DNA of 64,000 nucleotides from Bifidobacterium tissieri (GCF_002259645.1 NZ_MWWV01000018.1:62001-126000), one strand, 5' to 3'; positions 39,089 to 48,815 are shown, counted from the first letter of the stretch. The notes: generated by a model from the letters alone, not told the origin. Numbers and translations: made by a program.

Positions 39089-41932
39089 ATGGCAAGGGCG
39101 CGAGGATCATTCCGGGTTTTGCTTGGTGCAGCCCCCGGCGTAGGCAAGACCGTGGCCATGCTCAAGGAGGGGCATCGGCTCAAGGATGATGGCAAGGATG
39201 TAGTCATCGCCCTGCTGGAGACCCACGGTCGTAAGGTCACCGAGCAGTCGGCGGATGGACTGGAGATCGTTCCCCGACGTCGTCAACGGTATCGTGGGAT
39301 GACGCTTGATGACATGGATCTGTTCGGCGTCATCGAACGGCATCCGCAGGTGGCATTGGTCGACGAACTCGCCCACACGAACATCCCCGGTTCCGTGCAC
39401 GAAAAACGATGGCAGGATGTCGAAGATCTTCTTGACGCTGGTATCGATGTGATCACAACCATCAACGTGCAGCATATCGAGTCCTTGAACGATGTGGTGC
39501 GTGAGATCACCGGCAGCACGCAGAAGGAGACCGTTCCAGACAAGGTGCTGCGGTCCGCCACACAGGTCGAGCTGGTCGATCTTCCCCCGGAGACGCTTCG
39601 TGAGCGTCTGGCCGCGGGTTTCGTGTACAAGCCCGATCGGGTGGATGCCGCATTGAGCAACTACTTCCGTGTAGGGAACCTTACCGCGTTGCGAGAGCTT
39701 GCCTTGCTCTGGCTTGCCGGACGTGTGGACGAGGCGTTGAAGGAGTATCGCAGCGAGCATCACATCAAGGCCAAATGGGAGACCCGAGAGCGCGTGGTTG
39801 TGGCGTTGTCCGGTGGACCGGAGGGTGACCAGCTGCTTCGTCGTGGCGCTCGTGTGGCGCGTGCTTCGGGTGGCGGCGACCTGATCGCCGTGCATGTCAC
39901 TTCGGAGGACGGCTTGGCCGGCTCGGATCCTAGTCTGCTGACCAGGCAGCGTAATCTTGTGGAGAAGCTTGGCGGCACCTATCATCAGATCGTCGGTGAA
40001 GATATCCCCGACGCCTTGCTGGATTTTGCGCGGGCGAACAATGCGACGCAGGTCATCGTCGGAGTGTCGAGACGCAGCCTGCTGTCGCGATGGCTTGGAC
40101 GACCGTCCGCGACGAGCGGGATCGTCGCCAAATCCGGCGACATCGATGTGCATATTGTCACCCATACGTTCGCCAACCGCGGTCTGCGGCTGCTTCCCCG
40201 ATACCGGCAGTCCCTCGGATTGGGCAGAAGGATCGTGGGGCTGGTATTCGCATTGTTGTCGGTCCTCGGCGTCAGCTGGTTGTTGGCGATGTTCTCTTCA
40301 GTACAGTCGGCCCAGCGTGACGCGTTGATCCTGCAGCTGCTGGTCGTGGTGTCCGCTGTGATCGGCGGACTGATTCCCGCGACCGTGGCCGCCGTGCTCA
40401 GCGGTCTGGCGCTTGATTTTCTGTATACCGCGCCGGTGGGTACGCTCCATGTGCTGCGCATATCGGATGTTGTGACGATCATCCTGTATGTGGTTGTGGG
40501 TCTGATCGTCGCGATCGTGGTCGACAACGCCAGCTCCCGTGCCCGTCAGGCGCAACGTGCCAGGGCGGAGTCGGAGATGCTGGCAAGCGTGGCCAGCGCC
40601 GTGCTCCGCAGTGACGACCCGTTGCGCGCGATCGCGCACCGTACCCGTGAGGCATTCGGCTTCGATTGTGTCCGCATTCTTGACAAGGGCCGGCTTCTCG
40701 TCTCCGATGGAGAGCCCTTGACCTCATTGGGCATAGCAGCCGGCGAAGGGATCGAGCATGACACGATCTCGCTGAACGATGGTGGGCCATCTCTTGAACT
40801 GTACGGGCATACGGTCGAGGCGGGCGATCAGCGCATGCTCATGGCGATCCTTTCCCAGGTGCAGACCGTGATCGAACACAATGATCTGGAACGCAAGGCG
40901 AGCGAGGTTGAGCCTCTTGCCGCTGCGGAGAAGATTCGCACCGCGCTGCTCAACGCCGTCAGCCATGATCTCCGCCGTCCCCTCGCATCCGCCACCACGG
41001 CGGTGTCCGGTCTGCAGCGCATGGGCGACAAGGTGAGCGCACAGGATCGTGTCGAGCTGCTCAAGGTCGCATCCAACGGCCTCAAGCAACTCACCAATCT
41101 GGTCACCGATCTGCTGGATGTGTCCCGACTGCGTGAGGGCGCACTGCCGTTGTCACTGGTCGCCACCGACGTGGTGGAGGCCATCATGCCGCTGTTCGAT
41201 GAACTGGGCATTGGCCCCTGGAAGGTCGATCTCGACATCGCCCCCAACCTGCCCTCCGTGGTGGCGGACCCGTCACTGCTGCGTCGGGCGCTGTCCAACG
41301 TACTGGTCAACGCGTTGCGATTCACTCCTTCGGACAAGCGGGTGCGCATCGCCGCATCCACCTTCAACGGCGTCGTCGAAATCCGCATCGTCGATCAGGG
41401 CCCCGGCGTGCCCGATGATCGCAAGGAGGATATCTTCGTGCCGTTCCACCGGCTGGGCGACACCGACAACACCACCGGTCTGGGACTCGGCATGGCCCTG
41501 TCGAAGGGATTCGTCGAATCGATGGGCGGCACGATCGAACCTGAGGATACGCCGGGCGGAGGCCTGACCATGGTCATTTCGCTACGCGTCGCGGACCCGG
41601 CCTTGTACCCGGGGCAGCCCATCCCTCATGCGGAGCGTCCCGACCCCTCGCAGATGCTGGGGGAGAACACCCTCAATCTGTCCGGTGCGATCTCCGACGT
41701 CATACTGCCCCTGCCGGGCGAAGGCCCCTCCGAGGAGCGGGGGCTTGACCGGTTCATCAACTACGGCATCACGCGATCCTCAGACGGGACGGGGGACGAG
41801 TCCGCCGATGACCATGCCCCAGATGAGGCGCCAACACCTACGCCGACGGCGACAGCAACGCTCACCACGGAACCAGCCGTGAAGAATGAGAACGAGAAGG
41901 ACGGACATAATGAAGATATTGATCGCGGATGA
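39089..41932 (+). CDS. kdpD: Sensor histidine kinase KdpD
   Basis: K+-limitation sensor kinase of 947 residues. The N-terminal KdpD domain has the Walker-type GAAPGVGKTVAMLKEG at the start and VDELAHTN; a universal-stress-like domain follows. Four membrane helices lie near residues 375-475. The phospho-acceptor is in NAVSHDLRRPLASA near 635. ATP-binding boxes are SNVLVNALRFTP (N), VDQGPGVPD (G1) and GLGLGMALSKGF (G2). After the kinase domain there is an extra tail of roughly 110 residues rich in Asp, Glu, Pro and Thr, making it longer than E. coli KdpD (894). AAAGGA lies 11 nt before the ATG. Confidence 0.94.
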   Translation: MARARGSFRVLLGAAPGVGKTVAMLKEGHRLKDDGKDVVIALLETHGRKVTEQSADGLEIVPRRRQRYRGMTLDDMDLFGVIERHPQVALVDELAHTNIPGSVHEKRWQDVEDLLDAGIDVITTINVQHIESLNDVVREITGSTQKETVPDKVLRSATQVELVDLPPETLRERLAAGFVYKPDRVDAALSNYFRVGNLTALRELALLWLAGRVDEALKEYRSEHHIKAKWETRERVVVALSGGPEGDQLLRRGARVARASGGGDLIAVHVTSEDGLAGSDPSLLTRQRNLVEKLGGTYHQIVGEDIPDALLDFARANNATQVIVGVSRRSLLSRWLGRPSATSGIVAKSGDIDVHIVTHTFANRGLRLLPRYRQSLGLGRRIVGLVFALLSVLGVSWLLAMFSSVQSAQRDALILQLLVVVSAVIGGLIPATVAAVLSGLALDFLYTAPVGTLHVLRISDVVTIILYVVVGLIVAIVVDNASSRARQAQRARAESEMLASVASAVLRSDDPLRAIAHRTREAFGFDCVRILDKGRLLVSDGEPLTSLGIAAGEGIEHDTISLNDGGPSLELYGHTVEAGDQRMLMAILSQVQTVIEHNDLERKASEVEPLAAAEKIRTALLNAVSHDLRRPLASATTAVSGLQRMGDKVSAQDRVELLKVASNGLKQLTNLVTDLLDVSRLREGALPLSLVATDVVEAIMPLFDELGIGPWKVDLDIAPNLPSVVADPSLLRRALSNVLVNALRFTPSDKRVRIAASTFNGVVEIRIVDQGPGVPDDRKEDIFVPFHRLGDTDNTTGLGLGMALSKGFVESMGGTIEPEDTPGGGLTMVISLRVADPALYPGQPIPHAERPDPSQMLGENTLNLSGAISDVILPLPGEGPSEERGLDRFINYGITRSSDGTGDESADDHAPDEAPTPTPTATATLTTEPAVKNENEKDGHNEDIDRG

Positions 41933-42617
41933 TGATCCGCAGTTCCTCAAGGCGTTGAAGATCACGCTGCACTCACAGGGATACGAGATCGTCACCGCAC
42001 GCGACGGCGTGGAATGCATCACCGTGGCGGTCCGGGAGCATCCCGACCTGTTCATGATCGATCTTGGCATGCCGAAGATGGATGGCATGGGTGTGATCCA
42101 GGGCGTACGAGGATGGACCGAAGCGCCCATCCTCGTCGTTTCCGGACGCACCAACGAACGGGAGAAGGTCGCCGTACTCGATGCCGGTGCCGACGACTAC
42201 GTGACCAAACCGGTGCCGATCGACGAACTGCTTGCCCGAATCCGCGCCCTGCTACGCCGTACCCGCAAAGAGGATTCCGACGCGCCATCCTCCACGTTGA
42301 CCTTCGGTGATGTGACGGTGGACCTGGCCGCCCACGCGGTATTCCGAGGACGCAAGGGACGTCAGGTCCGCGTACGACTCACCCCCACTGAATGGAAGGT
42401 CCTCGAGGCACTCGCCCGCAACGCCGGACGACTTGTGACCAGACAGGACCTGCTCACCGAAATATGGGGCGCCCAGCATGTGCGTGACACCGGATACCTC
42501 CGGCTTTACATCTCCCAGTTGCGCAAGAAGATCGAAAGCGACCCCTCGCACCCGCGCTACCTGAAGACCGAACCCGGCATGGGATACCGGCTCGACCTCG
42601 ACGAACCCGAGCACTGA
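41910..42617 (+). CDS. kdpE: Response regulator KdpE (OmpR family)
   Basis: A 235-residue regulator. The receiver domain begins MKILIADDDPQ, has the phospho-accepting Asp in FMIDLGMPKMDG near 52 and the Lys in DDYVTKPV near 102. The C-terminal winged helix ends RHPRYL-type (HPRYLKTEPGMGYRLD). GAAGGA precedes the ATG at 41910, which lies inside the end of kdpD (23-nt overlap), so the pair is translationally coupled. It should activate kdpFABC; GGCATGCC at 34048-34055 is one possible site. Confidence 0.95.
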   Translation: MKILIADDDPQFLKALKITLHSQGYEIVTARDGVECITVAVREHPDLFMIDLGMPKMDGMGVIQGVRGWTEAPILVVSGRTNEREKVAVLDAGADDYVTKPVPIDELLARIRALLRRTRKEDSDAPSSTLTFGDVTVDLAAHAVFRGRKGRQVRVRLTPTEWKVLEALARNAGRLVTRQDLLTEIWGAQHVRDTGYLRLYISQLRKKIESDPSHPRYLKTEPGMGYRLDLDEPEH

Positions 42618-42651
42618 CGGGCCACCGTGCACGGCATGATGGAAAGCACGG

Positions 42652-42657
42652 TATCGT
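42652..42657 (+). promoter_or_regulatory. -10 hexamer of putative leaderless methyltransferase promoter
   Basis: TATCGT ends 7 nt before the ATG at 42665. An inverted repeat ACCGTGC...GCACGGT (42624-42630 and 42646-42652) ends on its first base. Confidence 0.4.
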
Positions 42658-42664
42658 GTGCGGT

Positions 42665-43393
42665 ATGCATACCCAGAAAGCCGCGCTCAAGGACCCGGCA
42701 CAACAGTCGACCATGTTTGCCCGGATAGCACGCCACTACGATCTGATCAACGATCTGGCTTCGTTGGGGCGAGACCGCGCATGGCGTCGTGTCGTGGCCG
42801 ACGAACTCGAACGAGGGTGCCACGGGCTTGCCGACAGAATGATCCTTGACGTGGCCTGCGGCACCGGTGCCTCCTCGCGCGCGCTCGCATCCCGTGGCGC
42901 CCTGGTCACCGGTTGCGACATCAGCGCCGGCATGCTCGACATCGCACGCCGACGGGAATCCGAACGGGGGAGCGGCGCACGGCCGTCCATCCGGTATGAG
43001 CGATGCGACGCCCAGCGGCTGCCGTTCCCCGATCACCGGTTCGACGCGGTCACCACGTCGTATGGCTTGCGCAACATGCCCGACCCTATAGCGGTGCTCG
43101 CCGGCATGCGGCGCGTGTGCCGTCCCGGCGGGATCATCGTCGTGCTTGATTTCGACACCCCTGACAATCCGGCATGGCGCATGCTGTATGAACGGTATCG
43201 CACGATCATGCTGCCGATGCTGGGAAACCTGTTTGGAGGCAACGGCGACGCCTACCGGTATCTCGACGACTCGATCGACGCGTGGCCGGGACGCGCCGGC
43301 GTCGCCGCGATGCTGCGGAAGACGGGATGGCATGACGTGGCCTACCGTACGTTGTCGGGTGCGATCGCGTCGATCTGCCGTGCCCGCGCCTGA
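42665..43393 (+). CDS. UbiE/MenG-like SAM-dependent methyltransferase
   Basis: A 242-residue class I methyltransferase resembling UbiE/COQ5, which methylate demethylmenaquinone or its ubiquinone counterpart. Signatures include FARIARHYDLINDLASLGRD, the SAM loop LDVACGTGASSRALASRGA, DISAGMLDIARRR, and SYGLRNMPDPIAVLAGMRRV with VCRPGGIIVVLDF. The fit to the UbiE signatures is good. Most bifidobacteria lack a complete quinone pathway, so the real substrate may differ. The ATG at 42665 has a -10 hexamer 7 nt upstream and no ribosome site; a GTG at 42656 is the alternative. It follows kdpE by 47 bp but probably has its own promoter. Confidence 0.82.
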   Translation: MHTQKAALKDPAQQSTMFARIARHYDLINDLASLGRDRAWRRVVADELERGCHGLADRMILDVACGTGASSRALASRGALVTGCDISAGMLDIARRRESERGSGARPSIRYERCDAQRLPFPDHRFDAVTTSYGLRNMPDPIAVLAGMRRVCRPGGIIVVLDFDTPDNPAWRMLYERYRTIMLPMLGNLFGGNGDAYRYLDDSIDAWPGRAGVAAMLRKTGWHDVAYRTLSGAIASICRARA

Positions 43394-43474
43394 TCCGACT
43401 CATTGTCGACGGGAGTTCATGTCAGCGTAGCCGACACGTTCGTCTATCGATCATTGCCGGCCACCTTGTGTCGA

Positions 43475-43480
43475 TACCGT
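43475..43480 (+). promoter_or_regulatory. -10 hexamer of putative leaderless nucleotidase promoter
   Basis: TACCGT ends 6 nt before the GTG at 43487. This is one of the weaker members of the set. Confidence 0.3.
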
Positions 43481-43486
43481 GAACCT

Positions 43487-45103
43487 GTGGTTTTCGAGGG
43501 AATGCACGGTGACGGTCTGCGCTTCGCCTGGCCTCGCCCGGCAAAGATCATGACACTGCTGATTGCGGCGACGCTTCTCGCCGGAACACTCGTATCGCGG
43601 CCCGCCGCCGCAGTCGACGACGAGCGCACGGTCACCATAGCGGACATCACCGATTTTCACGGGCACATCGAGCATGGCGACTGGGTCGAAACCGAGGTGG
43701 AACAGGCCCGACGCCATAACCCCGGCAACACGGTCTTCGTATCGACCGGGGATCTGGTGGGCGGATCCCCATACCCTTCAGCGGTCCAGCAGGATCGTCC
43801 CACGCTGGACATGGCCGGCATATGGGGGCTGACCGTCAGCGCGATGGGCAATCATGAGCTGGATCGCGGCGTCGATGACTTCAACGATCGGGTCGCAGCC
43901 CCGAACAACGGCATAGACTGGCTTGCCGCCAACGTGGAACGGACCGAACAATTCTCCAACCTACGCGATTACACCATGCGAACCGTCAACGGCACGCGCA
44001 TCGCCTTCGTCGGAGCGGTCACCGATCATCTTTCCTCGGTGCTGTCCGCAAGCATCATGAAGGACGTCCATCTGAAGGATACGGCTGTACGCAGTGTCAA
44101 TCGGGTGGCCGATATGCTGTCCGACGGTGACGAGTCCAACGGCGAGGCCGACGTGGTGGTGGCGCTCATCCATGATGATGCGGATATCGTGGCCCGCGAC
44201 GAGACGGGACTGAACGGCAACATCGACCTCGTCTACACAGGGCACACCCATGCGAACAAGACCGGACGGCACACCCGTTTCGGCGCGCCCATCATCGAAG
44301 CCGGCAGTTATGGCAATACGCTCGCCGTGCAGGATCTGCTGGTCTCCGGAAGCGGCCGGAATGCGCGGGTGGTCGTGCGCGATTCGTTCGGCGTGCCACT
44401 GCAGCGACGCTCCGACGCCGTGTTGCGGTCGGCTGCGGCGACGTCGCTCCAGACGGATACGCGGGTGACCGATCTCGTCCGTGCGGCGAACGCGTCAGCC
44501 CACGCCACCGGGGATGTTCCCGTCGCAAACGTGAGTCAGCCGTACGACAAGACCGACGAACAGGGCAGGATCGCATTGCATACGCTCATCGCCGATGCGG
44601 CCTTGGATGGGGCGCGACGTACGAGCGACGGCGCCGGTGCCCGTGTCGGATTCTCCAATCCAGGCAGTCTGCGCACCCAGGCCCTTGATCTGGATGGCGA
44701 CGGCACGGTCACCGTCCGTGAAGCCCGGGACATGATGGCCCTGCAGTTCGACAACGCGGTGGTCACACTCGACGGTGCGCATGTCAAACGTCTGGTGGCC
44801 AGACAGTGGCGGCATGACCGTGACGGTGTGTGGCATCGCGACGCGCTGGGCGTCTCATCCAACGTATCCGCCGACATAACGTTCTCCGATCGCGGAGTGG
44901 CCGTTAACGCGCTCAGCATTGACGGCGTACCGGTGGATGACGCGCAGCCGATCCTTGTGACGGGTAACAGCTTCCTGCTGACGGGAGGAGACGGGTTCTC
45001 GGACTTCCTCACCGGCAACGACTATCGGGACACGGGCGTTCCCTACGCCCAGACCCTCATCGATTTCCTGCGCGCCGGTGGGAGGCCCCAGAGCCGGTCG
45101 TAG
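43487..45103 (+). CDS. Secreted 5'-nucleotidase/metallophosphatase
   Basis: An exported bifunctional 5'-nucleotidase/2',3'-cyclic phosphodiesterase-type enzyme of about 538 residues. After a basic stretch (WPRPAK) comes a hydrophobic signal (IMTLLIAATLLAGTLV) and a cleavage site near RPAAA. Metal-binding motifs follow in order: ITDFHGHIEHGDW, STGDLVGG, MGNHELDRG and VYTGHTHAN. The C-terminal 5'-nucleotidase domain has GRIALHTLIADAALD and TGGDGFSDF. No LPXTG anchor is visible, so it may be released or wall-associated. The start is uncertain: GTG 43487 (preferred), ATG 43502 or 43403. It likely salvages phosphate or nucleosides outside the cell. Confidence 0.88.
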   Translation: MVFEGMHGDGLRFAWPRPAKIMTLLIAATLLAGTLVSRPAAAVDDERTVTIADITDFHGHIEHGDWVETEVEQARRHNPGNTVFVSTGDLVGGSPYPSAVQQDRPTLDMAGIWGLTVSAMGNHELDRGVDDFNDRVAAPNNGIDWLAANVERTEQFSNLRDYTMRTVNGTRIAFVGAVTDHLSSVLSASIMKDVHLKDTAVRSVNRVADMLSDGDESNGEADVVVALIHDDADIVARDETGLNGNIDLVYTGHTHANKTGRHTRFGAPIIEAGSYGNTLAVQDLLVSGSGRNARVVVRDSFGVPLQRRSDAVLRSAAATSLQTDTRVTDLVRAANASAHATGDVPVANVSQPYDKTDEQGRIALHTLIADAALDGARRTSDGAGARVGFSNPGSLRTQALDLDGDGTVTVREARDMMALQFDNAVVTLDGAHVKRLVARQWRHDRDGVWHRDALGVSSNVSADITFSDRGVAVNALSIDGVPVDDAQPILVTGNSFLLTGGDGFSDFLTGNDYRDTGVPYAQTLIDFLRAGGRPQSRS

Positions 45104-45143
45104 GACACGACCGATATGTGCATCGGATCGGTGTCGAAGCGAC

Positions 45144-45149
45144 TACAGT
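45144..45149 (+). promoter_or_regulatory. -10 hexamer for ppk2
   Basis: TACAGT followed by GGG, the same form as before kdpD, 34 nt before the ATG. A possible terminator stem-loop for the upstream gene (45104-45135) ends just before it. Confidence 0.45.
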
Positions 45150-45183
45150 GGGCTGAACGAACTCGACGCTGAGGGAGACCGTC

Positions 45184-46164
45184 ATGGCAGACACTCGATA
45201 CATCAACAACGCGCTCAACAGCGCATCCAACGCAAGCCGAGGACTTGACAAGGCCATCAAACGACGCAAATCACTGCAGGATCGTCTGAAGCTGGCCGGC
45301 GAGACATCGGCCCTGCTCAGCTCGGTGTGGAGCAAGCACCCAACCACCCGCCTGCGGTTCGGAACCGGAGTGGACGATCTGTCCGACGTCAAAGGGGGAT
45401 CCACCCCAGGCTTCCACGCCACCAGCGAGGAGGGGGAGCGGTTCATCGCGTTGAGCTCCACCGAGATCGCCCGATACCAGAGCCTGCTGTACGCCAACGG
45501 CGCATCGGGCGGACATCGGCGGCTGCTCATCGTGCTGCAGGGCATGGACGCCTCAGGCAAGGGCGGCATCGTGCGCCACGTGTTCCGTCAGGTCAATCCC
45601 ATGGGAATCCACTATCACGGGTTCGGCAAACCGACCGCGGAGGAGTCCGCCCACGACTTTCTATGGCGTGTGCGACGCGAGCTGCCGGCCGGTGGCTGGA
45701 TCTCCATATTCGACCGGTCTCATTACGAGGACGTGGTGATGCCCCACGTGTATCACACCATGGACGAGACCGAATGGCGATCCCGGTATGAGACGATCCG
45801 ACGATTCGAGAAGGAACTGGTCGCCGACGGCTGCGCGATCATCAAGATCTTCCTCGTCGTCTCCCGCGACGAACAGCGCAGACAGTTCCTCGAACGCCTC
45901 GACGATCCGACGAAGCATTGGAAGTTCGACGTCTCCGATCTGGACGCGCGCGCACGATGGGACGACTACATGGCCGCATGGCAGGACGTGTTCGAACAGA
46001 CCGGCACCGACTACGCCCCCTGGTATCTCGTCCCCGCCGACAACCGCTGGTACTCGCGGGCGGTCGTATCGGAGCTGCTGCGAGTCACGCTCAAAAGCAT
46101 GGAACTGTCCTGGCCGGCAGCCGACTACGATCTCGACGAGGCACGCCGCAGACTGAACGAATAG
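45184..46164 (+). CDS. ppk2: Polyphosphate kinase 2 family protein
   Basis: A 326-residue PPK2-type nucleotide kinase using inorganic polyphosphate to phosphorylate nucleotides. Walker A is VLQGMDASGKGGIVRHV near residue 120, followed by HYHGFGKPTAEES. The Walker B/lid signature IFDRSHYEDVVMPHV lies near 178. C-terminal features include DDPTKHWKFDVSDLDAR and WYLVPADNRWYSR. It is a single-domain PPK2, which may act on AMP, ADP or GDP; the class is not settled from sequence alone. GAGGGAGACC precedes the ATG. Confidence 0.92.
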   Translation: MADTRYINNALNSASNASRGLDKAIKRRKSLQDRLKLAGETSALLSSVWSKHPTTRLRFGTGVDDLSDVKGGSTPGFHATSEEGERFIALSSTEIARYQSLLYANGASGGHRRLLIVLQGMDASGKGGIVRHVFRQVNPMGIHYHGFGKPTAEESAHDFLWRVRRELPAGGWISIFDRSHYEDVVMPHVYHTMDETEWRSRYETIRRFEKELVADGCAIIKIFLVVSRDEQRRQFLERLDDPTKHWKFDVSDLDARARWDDYMAAWQDVFEQTGTDYAPWYLVPADNRWYSRAVVSELLRVTLKSMELSWPAADYDLDEARRRLNE

Positions 46165-46191
46165 GTTCATCGGATCCAGCGGCGTTCACGC

Positions 46192-46197
46192 TAGACT
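46192..46197 (+). promoter_or_regulatory. -10 hexamer of putative leaderless helicase promoter
   Basis: TAGACT ends 7 nt before the GTG at 46205; no Shine-Dalgarno is visible. Confidence 0.5.
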
Positions 46198-46204
46198 TGA
46201 TCGA

Positions 46205-48748
46205 GTGGAACGGACTTTACAGGACATGATTCCGGGGCGTGGCGATGACGACCGCAGCCTCGACGCCGACGACATCTACGACCGATTCTTCTCTTGGGTC
46301 GAATCACGGGGCATCACACCATGGCCCCATCAGGAGGAGGCGATCATGTCGCTGCTCGCCGGGGATCACGTGATCCTCTCCACACCCACCGGATCCGGCA
46401 AGTCCCTCGTCGCGCTCGGACTGCACTTCGCAGCCCTGTGCACAGGACGCCGCTCCTACTACACCGCGCCGATCAAGGCGCTGGTCTCGGAGAAGTTCTT
46501 CGATCTCGTGGCCACGCTCGGCCGAGACAACGTCGGCATGATCACCGGCGACACGCACATCAACAGCGATGCGCCGGTGATCTGCTGCACCGCGGAGATC
46601 CTCGCCAACCAGGCGTTGCGCGAAGGCCGCCACGCCGACATCGGCTGCGTGGCCATGGACGAATTCCACTACTACGGCGACCCGGAACGAGGGTGGGCAT
46701 GGCAGGTCCCCCTGCTCACCCTGCCCCGCACCCAATTCCTTCTCATGAGCGCCACGCTCGGCAACGTCGACGGCATCGCCGACACCCTCGAAACCCACAC
46801 CAGCGCCGACGTGGCCATCGTCGACGACGCCAAACGCCCCATACCGCTCAGCTATGAATACGTCGACACACCACTCGCCGCAACCGTGGAACTGACCATG
46901 CGTCGCGGCGAATCACCCATCTATGTCGTCCACTTCTCCCAGGACGCGGCCCTCGAAACCGCACAGGCCCTCTCCAGTGCGGGAGTCACCACCAAGGAGC
47001 AGCGGGCCAGCATCGCGGAAGCCATCAAAGGTACCAAATTCACCACCGCATTCGGCAAGATCCTGCAACGACTGCTCCGCACGGGCATCGGCGTCCACCA
47101 TGCCGGCATGCTCCCCCGATACCGGCGACTCGTCGAACAACTCGCCCAGCAGGGACTCCTCCCCATCATCTGCGGCACCGACACACTCGGCGTGGGCATC
47201 AACGTTCCCATCCACACGGTGATCCTCACCCAGCTGACCAAATTCGACGGCTCACACATGCGCCGCCTCCGCGCCCGCGAATTCCACCAGATCGCCGGAC
47301 GCGCCGGACGATCCGGCTTCGACACCGAAGGCCTCGTCATAGCCGAAGCCCCCGAATACGAAATCGAAAACGCGCGAGCGCTCGCCAAAGCCGGCAACGA
47401 CCCCAAGAAACTCAAGAAGATCAAACGCAAGAAGGCCCCCGAGGGATTCGTCACCTGGAACAACGCCACCTTCGACAAACTCATCGACCAGCCGCCGGAA
47501 ACCCTCACGCCCCACCTGCGCATCACCCACTCCATGGTCCTCGCCGAAGTCGAACAAGGCGGAGACGCGCGCAAGCGAGTCAACGACCTCATCGACGACT
47601 CGGCACAGACACCACAGCAGAAGGACAAGCTCCACGCCCGCGCCGACGAGATCTTCCAGACACTCATCGACACCCAGGTCATTGAAAGCGAAACCAACAC
47701 CGACGGCACCGTCGACTACTACACCACCGTCGACCTGCCCGAAGACTTCGCCCTCGACCAGCCGCTCTCACCCTTCCTGCTCGCAGCGCTCGAACTCCTC
47801 GACCCGGAAAGCGACACCTACGCCCTCGACGTCATCTCCATGGTCGAAGCAACGCTCGAGGACCCGCGCCAGGTGCTCCGGGCCCAGGAACGTCAGGCCC
47901 GAGACAAGGCGCTCGCCGACATGAAGGCCGACGGCCTCGAATACGACGAACGCATGGACAGGCTTCAGGAGATCACCTATCCGAAACCGTTGGAGGACAT
48001 GCTCGACGCGGCCTTCACCCAGTACCGCAAGGACGTGCCTTGGGCCAACGACTACTGGCTCAGCCCCAAATCCGTGCTGCGCGACATGATCGAAACCGCC
48101 TCCGATTTCACCGGCTACATCGCCCGATACGGCATCGCCCGTTCCGAAGGCACACTCCTGCGGTACCTGTCCGACGCCTACCGTGCGCTCGAACGAACCG
48201 TACCTCCGGAAAAATGCGACGAGCAACTTGATGACATCATCGCCTGGCTGCGCGTCATCGTACGCGGCATCGACTCCAGCCTCGTCGACGAATGGGAGAA
48301 CTCCGGCAGAACCGACGAAGACGCCGCCACCGCCGCGCCGCCCACACGCGACAGCGTCGTCCAGGATCGACGAGGACTCACGGTTCTCGTCCGCAACGCA
48401 CTCTTCCACCGCGTCGAACTCATCGACCGCGAAGACAGCCGCACCCTCGCATCCCTTGATGATCAATGGGGTATGGGACTACGAGACTGGGAAGACACCC
48501 TCGACGACCTCTACGACGACCACGAATACATCAACGTCGACGCACAGGCCCGATCCGCAGACTACTTCATCCTCGACACCAAACACGAAAACGACGAGCA
48601 CACCTGGCACGTCCGCCAGATCCTCGACGACTCCGACGGCGATCACGACTGGGCCATCGACGGCATCGTCGATCTCGACGCCACCCAGGACAGCGCCGAA
48701 GTCGTCTTCGCCGACTACGCGGTCGGCCCCATCGAAGAACTTCGATAA
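46205..48748 (+). CDS. DEAD/DEAH-box helicase with DUF3516 C-terminus
   Basis: Superfamily-2 helicase of 847 residues, Ski2/Mtr4-like in layout, with the actinobacterial DUF3516 region. Motif I is STPTGSGKSLVALGLH near residue 60, motif II is CVAMDEFHYYGD near 150, motif III is LLMSATLGNV, and the C-terminal helicase lobe holds GVHHAGMLPRYRRLVE and FHQIAGRAGRSGFDTEG. The C-terminal 400 residues are helical and acidic at the end. Relatives are thought to handle RNA, but function is not established. The start is GTG at 46205, with a -10 hexamer 7 nt upstream. Its last third is C-rich and G-poor on the coding strand. Confidence 0.9.
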   Translation: MERTLQDMIPGRGDDDRSLDADDIYDRFFSWVESRGITPWPHQEEAIMSLLAGDHVILSTPTGSGKSLVALGLHFAALCTGRRSYYTAPIKALVSEKFFDLVATLGRDNVGMITGDTHINSDAPVICCTAEILANQALREGRHADIGCVAMDEFHYYGDPERGWAWQVPLLTLPRTQFLLMSATLGNVDGIADTLETHTSADVAIVDDAKRPIPLSYEYVDTPLAATVELTMRRGESPIYVVHFSQDAALETAQALSSAGVTTKEQRASIAEAIKGTKFTTAFGKILQRLLRTGIGVHHAGMLPRYRRLVEQLAQQGLLPIICGTDTLGVGINVPIHTVILTQLTKFDGSHMRRLRAREFHQIAGRAGRSGFDTEGLVIAEAPEYEIENARALAKAGNDPKKLKKIKRKKAPEGFVTWNNATFDKLIDQPPETLTPHLRITHSMVLAEVEQGGDARKRVNDLIDDSAQTPQQKDKLHARADEIFQTLIDTQVIESETNTDGTVDYYTTVDLPEDFALDQPLSPFLLAALELLDPESDTYALDVISMVEATLEDPRQVLRAQERQARDKALADMKADGLEYDERMDRLQEITYPKPLEDMLDAAFTQYRKDVPWANDYWLSPKSVLRDMIETASDFTGYIARYGIARSEGTLLRYLSDAYRALERTVPPEKCDEQLDDIIAWLRVIVRGIDSSLVDEWENSGRTDEDAATAAPPTRDSVVQDRRGLTVLVRNALFHRVELIDREDSRTLASLDDQWGMGLRDWEDTLDDLYDDHEYINVDAQARSADYFILDTKHENDEHTWHVRQILDDSDGDHDWAIDGIVDLDATQDSAEVVFADYAVGPIEELR

Positions 48749-48766
48749 TCCAACAGTCCCACCACG

Positions 48767-48808
48767 GCCCACGGTATAGAACACGCGTTCGAAGCCGTGG
48801 GCTACACT
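48767..48808 (+). promoter_or_regulatory. Inverted repeat and -10 hexamer of putative leaderless rarA promoter
   Basis: GCCCACGG (48767-48774) and CCGTGGGC (48795-48802) form an 8-bp stem that abuts TACACT (48803-48808). That hexamer ends 7 nt before the rarA ATG. The repeat may terminate the helicase message or serve as an operator. Confidence 0.5.
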
Positions 48809-48815
48809 GGGACCC

